From Tricholoma matsutake (taxonomy: Eukaryota > Basidiomycota > Agaricomycetes > Agaricales > Tricholomataceae), in assembly GCA_026075535.2 (NCBI GenBank), contig AP026546.1, positions 5,270,001 to 5,334,000 on the forward strand: DNA of 64,000 nucleotides, written 5' to 3'. Below, piece after piece: positions 20,516 to 30,700 of the stretch (positions are counted from its first letter, which is position 1; the number at the start of each line of letters is the position of its first letter). The translations under genes were made by a program, and so were the position numbers. The notes beneath the pieces are model-generated. The model saw only the letters and a program-made list of their open reading frames with translations. It searched no databases and had not been told where the DNA came from.

Positions 20516-22277
20516 ATTGCATTTTGTTTGAATCTGACCTCTATTATTTTTTAAAATCTCACATTATGCGAGACTCACTGTCGTGGTTCATCATACCTTC
20601 CATTTCTTTTCTGAAGAACCCACCTTCCACATGTCTGATTCTCCTTATGGGTAACTTCCTCACTTTGGCTGATGTTCCCTGCTTCATTGAAAGCGAATGG
20701 ATTGGTGTCCAAAGGCACTATCCTACATTGAATACCCCCTATGAGGTGAAGTGGGCAAAACAAGAGTTATTGAAGATTCCTGAGACCCAGGCCATCCATT
20801 TGCCATCTCCCAACTTACCAGTCACTCAATTCATTCAACTCAAACTGCCACCACAATCTGCAGAAATCATCATGACAACACCACAGGCATGGTTCAGTCC
20901 TGATGAACCAAGCTCAGATATCATGGTCCTGATCTTGAGGCCAATTCCACCAAAATAATTCTTGGACAAGCTTACACAGGGGGTTGGGCAAGCCTGGTTT
21001 GATGGTGCAAAATCAATAATAGACATACGGTTCAACAACAGTACAGATCACTTGCCACTCTGGGTTATCACATTTTGGAGGTCGGTGGTGAATGTGCTGG
21101 GAATGCAGGACATGTGGAGACAAAGCTCTCAGTGGCTCGATGAGGAGGGGAAAAAAGCTCATGATGCTCTAATGATCAAGGCAGTCAATCAAGCAAAAGA
21201 CATGTTGTCACGGCTTGGGTGGAACGTACCACTGCCATATGTTCATCAAACTGAAACAACTGCCATTCTCACTACATTGCTGAGCACGGCATGGCTCACC
21301 GATGCACATGTCGACATAATGATGGAGGAGCTATCCGCTGAAGTCACGTCGGTCCCAGATATCTCCAAGAGTGTCATTGTTGCCCCTCTTGCATTCTCCA
21401 CAAAACTTCAATCCATTGAGTCCACCAAACACCAGTCATATACACCAAAGGATGCACTCCTTATTTGCCGTTACAAGAAGCATATAAAGGAACACCGGGT
21501 TGAGGAGTTATATTTTCCTGTCCACGTCAGTGGGAACCATTGGATTGTGGGTCTGATTGATTTTAAACAAGGGAATATTTGTTTTGGTTAGCTCACAGCT
21601 CTTCATACCCACCATAATCTGACAGTAGTGTCCAGGCAATTCAATGAACGATGGCAGGGCATTCAGGTCACCTCAGAAATTGATGTGATCACTCCAGAAG
21701 TGGCTTTCAGATTGCTTTCAGCAGAAATTTGATGATCAAGGAGACTGGATGGCACATGGACTCATGTGGTATCGTTATGTCGAATACAATTGCTCACGCA
21801 ATCCAAGGAACACCATTATGGGAGCAACAATGGTCAGATTGTGAGAGGATCCAATGGCTCCTCCACCTGGCATCAAAGGTGGAAGCTGAGGATGTCCAAC
21901 AGGCGACACCAAATGACACCCACCAGGTATCTATTGACATGGTTTTGAATGATGAGGCCAACATCGGAGTTGCAATAGGCAACCACAACTTTTCAGACTT
22001 GCAGGACTTCATGTTAGAGAACAGTGCCAAGGATACATTGGAAGGGCACAGTCTTGCAGAGGCAATCCGTCAATCATCACAGCCTTCATTGATGGACTTG
22101 CTGAATCCCTGCCCTAATGTTTTTGAGGCCGATGAATCAGGATACAAAGCCATGTCAGATGGGACATTGAACCTCAGTCATAGCGACATCTTCCATGCAT
22201 GGGAACAAGTTTTGGACGTGGACTCAGAACCACCTGCTTTGATATTACAGCCAGAGAGTGATGTTTCTTCTACATGA
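20497..22277 (+). pseudogene. Ulp1-like (C48) cysteine protease, broken
   Basis: Three fragments read in order. 20497-20958 is an N-terminal part. 20962-21591 is in another frame, with WLTDAHVDIMMEELSAEV then GNHWIVGLIDFKQ, the catalytic His-Trp block of Ulp1 proteases. 21729-22277 has HMDSCGIVMSNTIAHA, the catalytic Asp/Cys block where the family has Q-D-S-x-S-C-G. Ulp1 enzymes cleave SUMO-like proteins; on transposons their role is unknown. A stop at 21589-21591 and frame breaks before 20962 and around 21720 disable it. The stretch 21591-21728 stays readable after the TAG, so it is probably coding and not an intron. Confidence 0.65.
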
Positions 22278-22280
22278 GAG

Positions 22281-23557
22281 ATGATGGATGTTGATGCCGG
22301 TCTCGGTGGTGAGAGGGGTGGTCACGATCTCACTCCTAGCAGCAATGCTTCCGCTGGAGAATCAGAAATGCCATTCGATAATGAATTATTGCTGCATACC
22401 AAGTCAAGATCAGTGATGAGCTACTTTGTATCAAGCTTCTCCAAGACAGCGGATCAAAGCAATGACAAGAACACCATGCCACCAATGTCAAAACATCACA
22501 GGCACCAGATGGCTGACAAGGCAATGAAAGTGTAAGTCTGTTCTCTTCCTGAGTCAATTGGAGGCTGATTGAGAAACCTATTAGGCAAGCTATGGCTGAT
22601 CATGCAGAAGATGATGTAACAGAAGACATCGTAGCTGAAGAATATCTGGAGATTCATAACTTGGTGGATGGTCTGCCATCAGTTCAGGTGCCCAACAAGC
22701 CTGCAAAGCCAATGGGAAGGGGAGCTGTTGCATTCAAAGATGTTGATTTCGACCCTTTAGTAGAGATGTGTCAGTTGCATCAGACAAGGCAAGCTGCAGA
22801 AGGCATTCAAATAAAACTCTCAGGGGATAATGGAGGTGAGGAAAAGAAGAAGCAAACTATGCTCAAACAGCAAATCATCAAATGATTCCATGAGATGTTA
22901 AAAGAATCACAAGATGAAAAGGCCATTGGTACAGGGTACGAATGGTCAGCACAATGGTGAGCACCTGCCCGAGCACGAGATGGAGAGAGCAAGAGAACAG
23001 TGGCTGATCCACTTGTGAGCAGTAATGCCACCAATGCAGCAGTGGTGAAACAGGTACAGATTCTCTCTGACAACTCAAAACATCCCTGAACATTTTCTCT
23101 GATGTGATCCAGCAATCTGCTAGGTGCAAAACAATTTTCATGAAGGCCAAAAATTCCTCTCCTCAACCAAGTGACAGATGCGAGAGTTACCGCCCTTAGG
23201 CCACTAAAGCTGGGAGACTACATGTTTGTATTTGCTGAAGGAGGTTTACAAGTGGGGCATGGTGATATCTGTGCTGTCTCAAATGCCGCCATTCAAATCT
23301 TTGAGCACATGCATGCTCGTCAATTTCGCTCAGTTCCTTAGGTGACATCAACCCTTCAAATAAAACAATTCACATTGCTGGCCTCATACTCGGTCCCCTG
23401 CCTTCTGTCCATGCCCCCAAAAATCAGTGGATTCGGTCTTGAGCTGGCTCAGGAAGATGCTGAAAACTTCAAAATCTTACTTTGGAACAAGGACATGTTT
23501 AAGAAGGCTATGCAACTTTTCCACAAACAAGGAAAAAGCAGCGAAGAGGACCACTGA
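22281..23557 (+). pseudogene. C-terminal part of the Ulp1-element gene, decayed
   Basis: Fragments 22281-22535, 22592-22885 and 23342-23557 are acidic/charged and low in recognisable motifs, separated by intron-like or broken gaps. The Ser-rich SYFVSSFSK piece and a Lys/Glu-rich stretch (GGEEKKKQ) follow the protease domain, as in other fungal Ulp1-element proteins. I cannot assign a function. Confidence 0.4.
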
Positions 23558-23850
23558 TGCTATACAAATCTTTCTGTACATAGATCCGCCTATTAGAGCA
23601 TTGTGACTAGCCATGAGAACTGTCTGGGTGCTCCCAGTGGTCCTCTGATGCTTTTTTCAGTGTTTAGATGGCTAGATCCTCAATTCCAGACAAAATTCAC
23701 CCTCTGAGAAGTTAGATCCTGCATCCAGACAAATTGAAATTTTGATGTGTCAGCTAGGTGATTTCCAGACAAAACAGCCAAAAACCTGTCCAGACAAAAG
23801 TGCCAAAATCGGGGCATTTTGGGATCAAGCCTTGGTAGGGGTTAGGGTAT

Positions 23851-24110
23851 GCCCAGCTTGCAAGGGAGGGGATATTTGAGCCAAAAAATGGCATTGATTA
23901 GGGTAGAGATAAGTAGAATGACTTTTGATCAGATTACACACATGAAGATTATATAATATTACTATATATGGTATATTATTCCCACCCCAGTTAGTTAGTC
24001 CAGCCCTTGAGCCACTAAAAAAAATCCGACCCCATGTCATATATTTTATTCTTGACACCCCCTTGTGCAAAGCAGCTGGCAACAAAGCAGGCAACATGGC
24101 TTGGAAACCC
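23851..24110. other. Spacer, nothing recognised
   Basis: AT-rich with scattered short frames. No feature can be supported. Confidence 0.35.
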
Positions 24111-24440
24111 CTACAACAGGTCCTGCATACTGCAGGCAAGAGAGGATGGAGTGGGTGATGGATCCATTTGGGAGGGCCTTGGCAGGGAATTTTGGAGAGG
24201 AAGTGTTGTTGCTTGAACTCGGGGAGGGGTTGTGATGTTTGAGGGAATGGGCTTATGATGAGGCCCAAAGAATTTAAGTGTGTTCAATTTGGTCTTCTCG
24301 ACCACTCTCTCTTTCTCCCATTTTCTTTTCTGTTCTGTGCATGTGGTACTTCCCACATGTTGCTTGTGGTAATCTGCAATGCTGACCTTTCTGAGATGAA
24401 TGAGTGAATCACACTCTGGGCAGAGGACACATCTGTCTGG
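24111..24440 (-). pseudogene. Zinc-finger fragment of transposon-type protein
   Basis: On the minus strand a frame reads RCVLCPECDSLIHL, then DYHKQHVGSTTC and a basic stretch KRKWEKERVVEKTK. The Cys-x2-Cys...His-x3-His...Cys spacing suggests a zinc-binding N-terminal domain as found on fungal transposon proteins. No flanking domain survives and no start can be chosen. Confidence 0.35.
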
Positions 24441-25133
24441 ATGGATAATAGGGTCTGTGACCTGCTAACAGTTGTAAGTGATATGAACATTTGGAATATT
24501 GAAGATAATTACTGCTACTCCCAGTTCATTAGATTGGGTTATGTCGGATGCAGGTTGCTTATTCATCTTTCAGGGCATTGTGCATAGAAAAAATAGGGGA
24601 AATTTTGCATGAGTTGCACTACATCTGTACTTAAACAGCCACTGCTCTCAAATGGGCCAGCTTTGCTGTGTTGGTGCACCATTGTTCTCAAGTGCTTGTG
24701 TATGGCCCACCAACATGATCCATTTTGATACATGATGGGCAACATAAGTAATCTTATCACGATCTTATCTATATTTCTCCCATGGGTATGAAAAAAAAAT
24801 AGTGGGCATTGGGAAATCAACACGTGACACCCCCTTGGCTTTGCAGCTGCTTCAGATGTTATCGAATTTCCCCATGTCAAAACCAGTCAAGCCATTTGTC
24901 ACAAGGGGCTCTCACAATTTGATTTTCACTTGCTTGTTGCCAACCTGGCTTCCAGATGAGATCGTTCGTGATATGAACATGGAATTTGGGAGCCAAATGA
25001 GGCAGCAACCCATCCAATTTATGTCTGCCTCCAAATCAATATGGAATGTCCAGTCTACAACTTCAGCCAGGCTTTCCTTGGATAATCTTCCAGATTTGAT
25101 GCACAGGAGTGCCAATCAGAAGGGCGCTGAAGA
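24441..25133. other. Spacer without recognised gene
   Basis: A 111-residue plus-strand frame at 24802-25137 has no recognised motif and runs into the fold-back arm; I do not call it a gene. Confidence 0.35.
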
Positions 25134-26141
25134 GTGAACACTATTCACCCAGCAGATGGTGTGCAACACATGAGTTTCAGAAAATGCCAGTGTGGGACTT
25201 GAAGTTTTTCATGTGTTCACATCCATCAACATTGCTGATCACTGTCTCCCATGGTTGATCAATGCGTGTACAACTAATGTTGTGCTCATCATCTCTGATG
25301 ATGAGCACACTATTTTACTCATTCTTGACCCTTTTCCTTTGCTTTTTTTTGTAGATATCATTGATATATGTATATATAGTGATAATACACAGCTATTTCC
25401 ACCTTTACAGCTATATCTAGCCCATAGCCAAGTATTCTCCTTGAGTTTGAGGAGAAGGAAGGGTCTCTTCTCTTCATGGTATAGTTATACTGCATGTACA
25501 TTATTATATGTTCATATATAAATGAGTGGGGATGGGTCTAATATCAGGATTGAGTGTAATACTACCGGGCTTGTCATTGCACAGCCAAAAGTATAGTGGT
25601 AGAGGTATATTTACTAGAAGTGGGGATTGATGTAGGGAGAGCTGAGAACAAGGTACTCTTTGACAATGCCTGTATCACACTCCTTACTTCTCCCTATTTC
25701 CCCTTTTCCCTACTGAATCCTTATATTAGACCCATCCCCACTCATTTATATAGGCATATATATGAACATATGATAATGTACATGCAGTATAACTACACCA
25801 TGAAGAGAAGAGACCCTTCCTTCTCCTCAAACTCAAGGAGAATACTTGGCTATGGGCTAGATATAGCTGTAAAGGTGGAAATAGCTGTGTATTATCACTA
25901 TATATACATATATCAATGATATCTACCAAAAAAAGCAAAGGAAAAGGGTCAAGAATGAGTAAAATAGGTGCTCATCGTCAGAGATGATGAGCTCAACATT
26001 AGTTGTACACGCATTGATCAACCGTGGGAGACAGTGATCAGCAATGTTGATGGATGTGAACATGCAAAAAACTTCAAGTCCCATGCTGGCATTTTCTGAA
26101 ACTCACGTGTTGCGCACATCTGCTGGGTGAATAGCGTTCAC
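25134..26141. mobile_element. Fold-back element (about 1.0 kb, ~410-bp arms)
   Basis: Arms 25134-25543 and 25724-26141 are inverted copies over their whole length, with many CpG/TpG differences, around a ~180-bp loop. The ends read GTGAACACTATTCACCC and, inverted, GTGAACGCTATTCACCC. Weaker palindromy extends about 30 bp outward on each side. Mirror-image short frames on the arms are not genes. No target duplication was resolved. Confidence 0.75.
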
Positions 26142-26420
26142 TGCACTGAAGTTCATCTTTCTGATTGCACGCCAGCAATCATGATGAACTTGAATGCACC
26201 ACCAGCTGGGAATGTTTTGGGTGCATTCATGATGCTAGTGCAGACTTCAAGTTGTACATCTGAACAGCTGTCTTATTTTATTTTTTTGTATCTACATACC
26301 GTAATTTGTTGTACTAATGACTGTATGACTATATGATGATCATAGCACTGGTGTTGGGAATAGTATGTCCTCACACTTGGTATTATTTGGTTCTAACATT
26401 CAACCCAAATACTGATACAT
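26142..26420. other. Spacer upstream of the F-box fragment
   Basis: No gene or repeat recognised. Confidence 0.3.
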
Positions 26421-26429
26421 TATATAAAG
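26421..26429 (+). promoter_or_regulatory. Possible TATA box of the truncated F-box gene
   Basis: TATATAAAG lies about 90 bp upstream of the F-box-like coding start near 26513. It is a strong TATA match at a plausible distance, but the gene is broken. Confidence 0.35.
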
Positions 26430-26512
26430 CTACTTAGCGCTAGTTCGAGTTTCATCTATAGTCCTTGCTAGTCTGCTCCACAACATTTGTCACAGAGAGT
26501 GTGGGGGACGAT

Positions 26513-26760
26513 GAATCTTGCTGTTCCTCTCCTGGATGACATCATAAGTAATGGATCAATTATGTAGCCTTTCCTCCTTGCGTGCTTGCCAGTGCTCGCT
26601 CATCCACCATTCATTCATTGTGCCAAGTCAGAGAGAAGGCTATATCATCAATCTATCTCAACAATCACATGAATGCTCAGGAACATTGAAAAAGATTGCA
26701 TTGCATCCTTACATACAATCCCAGCCTCTTGTCAAGTTGTACATGCTGGAGGGAAAGACA
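26513..26760 (+). pseudogene. F-box gene fragment truncated by copia insertion
   Basis: Translated fragments include an F-box-like start (LLDDIIS-type) and then QSQPLVKLYMLEGKT, matching the tandem relic near 3940-4010 at the DNA level (GGAACATTGAAAAA, ATCCCAGCCTCT, GGAGGGAAAGACATG). It is shortened and frameshifted. Homology stops exactly where the copia LTR starts at 26761. Confidence 0.55.
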
Positions 26761-26986
26761 TGTTGGGATAGTCAATCCTAGCGCAATATGTTAGCGCATC
26801 ACAAGCACAACACTAGTGCATCACAAGTGCAACATTAGCACATCATGTATAAAAATAGAACACAATGTATTTATAGATCACAACATATGTACATTGTAGT
26901 ATAGGAGAATACAAGATGTTCTACCTTGTCCTGAACTCCCATCATTTAATCCCTTTGAACTTCTACTCCACACCATAATCCCAATA
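26761..26986 (+). repeat. 5' LTR of copia element 2 (226 bp)
   Basis: It starts TGTTGGGAT and ends ATCCCAATA, a terminal inverted repeat with one C to T change at the last CA. It is followed directly by a copia-type primer binding site. No 3' LTR copy is found downstream, so the element is 3'-truncated. Confidence 0.8.
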
Positions 26987-27001
26987 GGTTATGGGCCCTG
27001 G
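26987..27001 (+). promoter_or_regulatory. Primer binding site for half of initiator tRNA-Met
   Basis: GGTTATGGGCCCTGG begins at the LTR edge. Drosophila copia uses GGTTATGGGCCC at the same place, complementary to the anticodon arm of initiator methionine tRNA, so this element likely primes from an internally cleaved tRNA. Confidence 0.75.
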
Positions 27002-27135
27002 CCTTTTTCATATTTAAATAACTCATTCTGGACTTGGACACAATATGTCAGATCAACCCCAGAAGAGCCTGAGGGAGGCGCACCCTCAGCCCCTATTTGA
27101 GCTAGTTGGGTCTACACCTCTAATGCTGCTCAACA

Positions 27136-28190
27136 ATGGCAACAGGCTGCAGCTCAACCAGCAATCAAATTGATTTGGATGAAAGAATATTCACAAATGT
27201 GAACAGAATCACTGAACATGATCACTTAATGGATGAGAATTGGCACGAATGGAAGGAGAGAATAAAAAGGGTATTTATCAATTGTGATATAACTGGATAT
27301 ACTACTGGCAGTGTGAAACAACCAGATGAAACCAAAGATCCCATTAACACAAATAACTGGCCAAAAACAACTCTTGGGTGCAACAAGTAATCATGCATAA
27401 TGTCACCTCCTCTCAAATGAATCACGTTGGATCAAAAACATCAGCTGAAGCAATGTATTCAGCACTTACGGTCACTCATGAGAACAAGGCACATCAAACA
27501 GTAAGTCATATACAGTGCCTGTTATACGAGACCAAGATACTAGATGCAGATGATCTCCCAAAGCACCTTGACATGCTTAAATCATATCATGACTGCATCA
27601 ATAAATTCCCCAATGCTGAATTCCATGTCTTGGACACACACTTCAAAGCAATTATTTTGGTGTCTTTACCTTCGTCTTGGCAGACTTATGTTGAACCCTA
27701 TAATGGGAATGCCAATGATCCCAATGATCTGGACCCCAAAAGGAGAATGCCCTCAGATTCCTTTATTGGTTTATTACAGGAGGAATACAAAATTTGTATG
27801 ACGCGCTCTCATAACAAGTATTCTAATGGTTCTAGCACAAACCTGGTTAATACCCAGAAGAATAGCAGAACTAATAAAACTTTGGAAGAGCGCATCATGG
27901 ATCATAAATCCTCCAACAAACCTTATTGCGAGCATTGTAAATGCCCAGGACATTGGACAAGCAAATGTCGCAAATATGCCAGTAACAAATGTCGGAACTG
28001 TGGAAAAATAGGACATAAGGAAGGAGATTATTGGAGGAAAAAGAAGGGAAAGAAGAAGCAAAAAGAGGGATCAAAGAAGGGTACCAAAGATTCAAATGTA
28101 GGGGAGGAATTGATCACATTTCCAGTAAATGAAGAACTTTACAATTTTGACACATACAAAGCCTGTAACCTTGATGGAAATGATGAGTGA
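27136..28190 (+). pseudogene. copia element 2 gag, frameshifted
   Basis: Two overlapping frames (27136-27390 and 27378-28190) make one copia Gag. A single-base loss in the A-run at 27362-27366 best explains the break. The C-terminal half has two CCHC zinc knuckles: CEHCKCPGHWTSKC is intact, while CRNCGKIGHKEGDY has tyrosine where the last cysteine belongs. A Lys-rich tail (KKKGKKKQKEGSKK) follows. Gag would package the element RNA; this copy cannot make it intact. Confidence 0.8.
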
Positions 28191-28660
28191 TTGATCTGGT
28201 ATGACTAGTTAGTTAATTCAGCAACAACTTCACATGTTACACATCAAAGAGAAGTCTTTATTTACATACACACCTGTGGAAAAATGTTCCATAACAGGTG
28301 TAGGTGGTAAAGAAGCAAAAATTGAAGGCTGCGGAACTGTTGAATTAATGTCGACATGTAATGGTCACAATTATATTTTGTGCTTGGAGGACGTACTCCA
28401 CGTACCTGGAACACAGGATAATTTGATTTTGTTGAGGTGATGGTCAGATGCAGCTGGGGGAAGATATACAGGTGGAAAGGGAAGAATTACCTTTGTCACT
28501 AAGGAGGGGAAGAAAATAGCACAAGGGAACAAGGTTAACAACCACTTATACAAGATGGAATTAACTGTACGTGACCAACACCCGACACTTACAATAGAAG
28601 CCGCCAATCACTGATCATTCATCAATAATGATGCGGCGCCCAATTGGGAAACTTGGCACA
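28191..28660 (+). pseudogene. copia element 2 protease and pre-integrase remnant
   Basis: The protease active-site region reads NSATTSHVTHQREVF where the family has DSGATSH, so the catalytic Asp and Gly are both lost. The rest follows in another frame (EKCSITGVGGKEAKIEG, LEDVLHVPGTQDNLI) with a TGA at 28438-28440 and another at 28612-28614. It ends at ETWH, the start of the GAG-pre-integrase motif, where the gypsy element is inserted. Confidence 0.75.
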
Positions 28661-29244
28661 TGTCAAGACCGATTCTTCCGACCAGACTTCCGATCGTTTT
28701 CCGCCCCCTTTCCTGGCCGCCTTACATCACAGCCCACCTCCTATCAGCAGCACTGCCTAGAGGCAAAATTCCCTCATTTCCAATTAAGTGAAACGGTTTC
28801 AGGAATTGCCTCAGAAGCCGGTTTTCATATTAGCCACAGCCTCGGAAACTCCAACCTTAGTATTTAAGCTAGCTACTTCCGTTTTGTATCGCCAGTTTGT
28901 AAATCAACCAAGTCTCCCACTTAATCCTATCCTCTTTAAAACTCCAATTATGTTCTTAAGTCATTCTCGAACTCTTGCTCATCCTCTCTGGAAACTCTCT
29001 GGACCTCTGGTCATCTTCCTTACCCTCACCTTGAAATTAGGACACTTGACGAGGAGAAGGGCGCAACTTCTTATAAGTTGAAGCCAAGTCCTTTCTGCTC
29101 CCCCACTTGGTATGACACATCAAGTAAACCCTGCCCTGGATTTCTGTAGGATTCCCTGTCTTACTCGTTCCATCCTCTACAACTCCTATCGTCTGGGTAC
29201 GACCGGAATTCTGACGACTTCCCCTTCAAGTTCAGTACTTAACA
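28661..29244 (+). repeat. 5' LTR of gypsy 1
   Basis: 584 bp, TGTCAAGACC...TTAACA. It keeps most CpGs that are TpG or CpA in the right LTR. Confidence 0.95.
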
Positions 29245-29293
29245 GTATTTACAAACTCTCACTTCTCTCATCAAAACCATCCCATCTTTCCTT

Positions 29294-30700
29294 ATGACTC
29301 CTACTGAGTCACAAACCCAACGAACTACAAGAAACTCCTGCCATGCTGGCACGGTACCAGGATTATCAGCAATACACCAATCCATACTTCCTTCCCCTAG
29401 ACATGCTTCAACTTTTGATGCATCCACCAGACCATCCAACATCTTCAGGCAAATTGGTTCAGGAGCACCCTCCATCAGTGCTAACATCATGTCTCAACCT
29501 CCAGAGACCCCTCGGAATATGACTCCACTTGAGTATGTAGAGAATGTTGGGCAACCTAACCCCTTCGACGAGGAAGGTCCAGGTAAAGAGGATGGACTTC
29601 CCAGTGGACCTGACGACCCTAGCGGTCCTGATGGCCCCGGGGATGACCCCAATCCTGACGACCCTGATGACCCTCTACCTCCCGTTGGTGGAAATCCTGA
29701 TCCAGGAGATAGGTTTCTTGATGCTCTCTTTGAGCTCTCGGATAGTCTCTGAACCCTCCAGCAGAACCAAGCACCCAAGACTGAGAAGATCAAAGTTTGT
29801 GATCCTGATACTTTTGACGGGGCTAATCCCCAGAAACTTTGGGACTTCCTAGTCTCGTGCAACCTTCACTTCCGTGATCGTCCTCAGGTATTTGCCTCTG
29901 ATGAAAAGAAAATTCTATTCATCCTTTCCTACCTCAAAGGGTCAGCTCTTAGCTGGTTTGAACCTGGACTCAATGACCCAATAAGTTCTGCCCATTGGAT
30001 GTGGAACTATGAGGTATTCCTTAGTGAGTTGGAAAGCAATTTTTGTCCTCACGACCCTGTCAGGGACGTGGAAAAGGCTCTTTCAGAACTCACGATGAAG
30101 AAAGGTGGAAGAATAGTGAAGTATAATGTGGACTTCTGGGAACTGGCTTCCCAGGTCAACTGGAATGAGGCTGCTCTTCGCGACCGGTATTTCCACAGTC
30201 TTCTGCTCCGTCTCTGCATAGAAGTCCTACAGGGGGGACGACCCAAAACTCTAGCATCCCTATGTCTTAAAGCCCAGGATGCTGACAACATCTATTGGAT
30301 GCAGGAAGAAGAAACCCGCTTAGAAACAAAGACCCCCGGAAATTCCACACACACCGGAAAGAAGGAATTGAAAGGTTCTTCTAGCTCCAATTCCAACACT
30401 CAGTCCAAACCCCAGCCCTCATCCAGCACCAACCGCACCAACCAATCCTCATCTGGTAGCTCCTCTGGGTCAAAGAACAACTTCCAGAAGGACAAGCCAA
30501 AAAACTCTATTTCTGACAAGTTGGGGAAAGACGGTAAACTAACTGGAGATGAGCATGAACACCGCATGAAGGAAGGACTTTGCCTCTACTGTGGCGAGAA
30601 AGGACATGGAGCCGGGAATTGTCCAAAGTCCAAAGTGGCCAAAGCCTGTGCTGCAGCAGTCACTGAGTCCAAGCTGGACTCTGCGGACCCAAAAAAATAG
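29294..30700 (+). pseudogene. gypsy 1 Gag with one in-frame TGA
   Basis: A single frame of 469 codons is interrupted only at 29750-29752 (TGA). It has an acidic Pro/Asp/Gly-rich segment (PDDPSGPDGPGDDPNPDDPD), the Gag core (FDGANPQKLWDFLVSCNLHF, then ILSYLKGSALSWFEP), a Ser/Asn-rich linker, and one CCHC knuckle CLYCGEKGHGAGNC. The stop position reads SDSL-TLQQNQ and fits an original CGA. It ends at TAG 30698-30700 right after a run of seven A's that is a canonical frameshift site into pol. Confidence 0.85.
30691..30700 (+). promoter_or_regulatory. Probable -1 ribosomal frameshift site at gag-pol
   Basis: In the gag frame the sequence reads A-AAA-AAA followed at once by TAG. Slipping back one base at this heptamer continues into the open pol frame ([11 protein letters not shown]), which has no stop until 31690. 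Position, heptamer and frame all fit programmed -1 frameshifting. Confidence 0.75.

Larger units (their letters stand above)
20273..23850 (+). mobile_element. TIR element carrying a Ulp1-like protease gene
   Basis: Inverted ends share AACCCCTACCRAGGCTTGATCC (left at about 20279-20300, right at about 23822-23843). Subterminal words repeat on both sides (CAGCTAGGTGATTTC, CAGACA). Between them lie open fragments of one Ulp1-type gene. Ulp1 genes ride on KDZ and CACTA-related transposons in fungi; which superfamily this is cannot be decided because no transposase core is present. The exact terminal base and target duplication were not resolved. All coding pieces are broken. Confidence 0.6.

Noticed and set aside
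21591..21728. Intron between the two Ulp1 catalytic blocks
   Set aside because: The stretch translates into ordinary family-like sequence after the TAG (FNERWQGIQV, EVAFRLLSAEI), so a stop plus frameshift fits better.
25192..25938. ORFs of 109 and 70 residues with shared VDIIDICIYSDNTQLFPP
   Set aside because: Inverted copies of one AT-rich fold-back arm.
28628..29297. Small plus-strand ORFs at 28628-29297 and again at 35550-36083
   Set aside because: They are the same LTR sequence read twice; no protein is expected.
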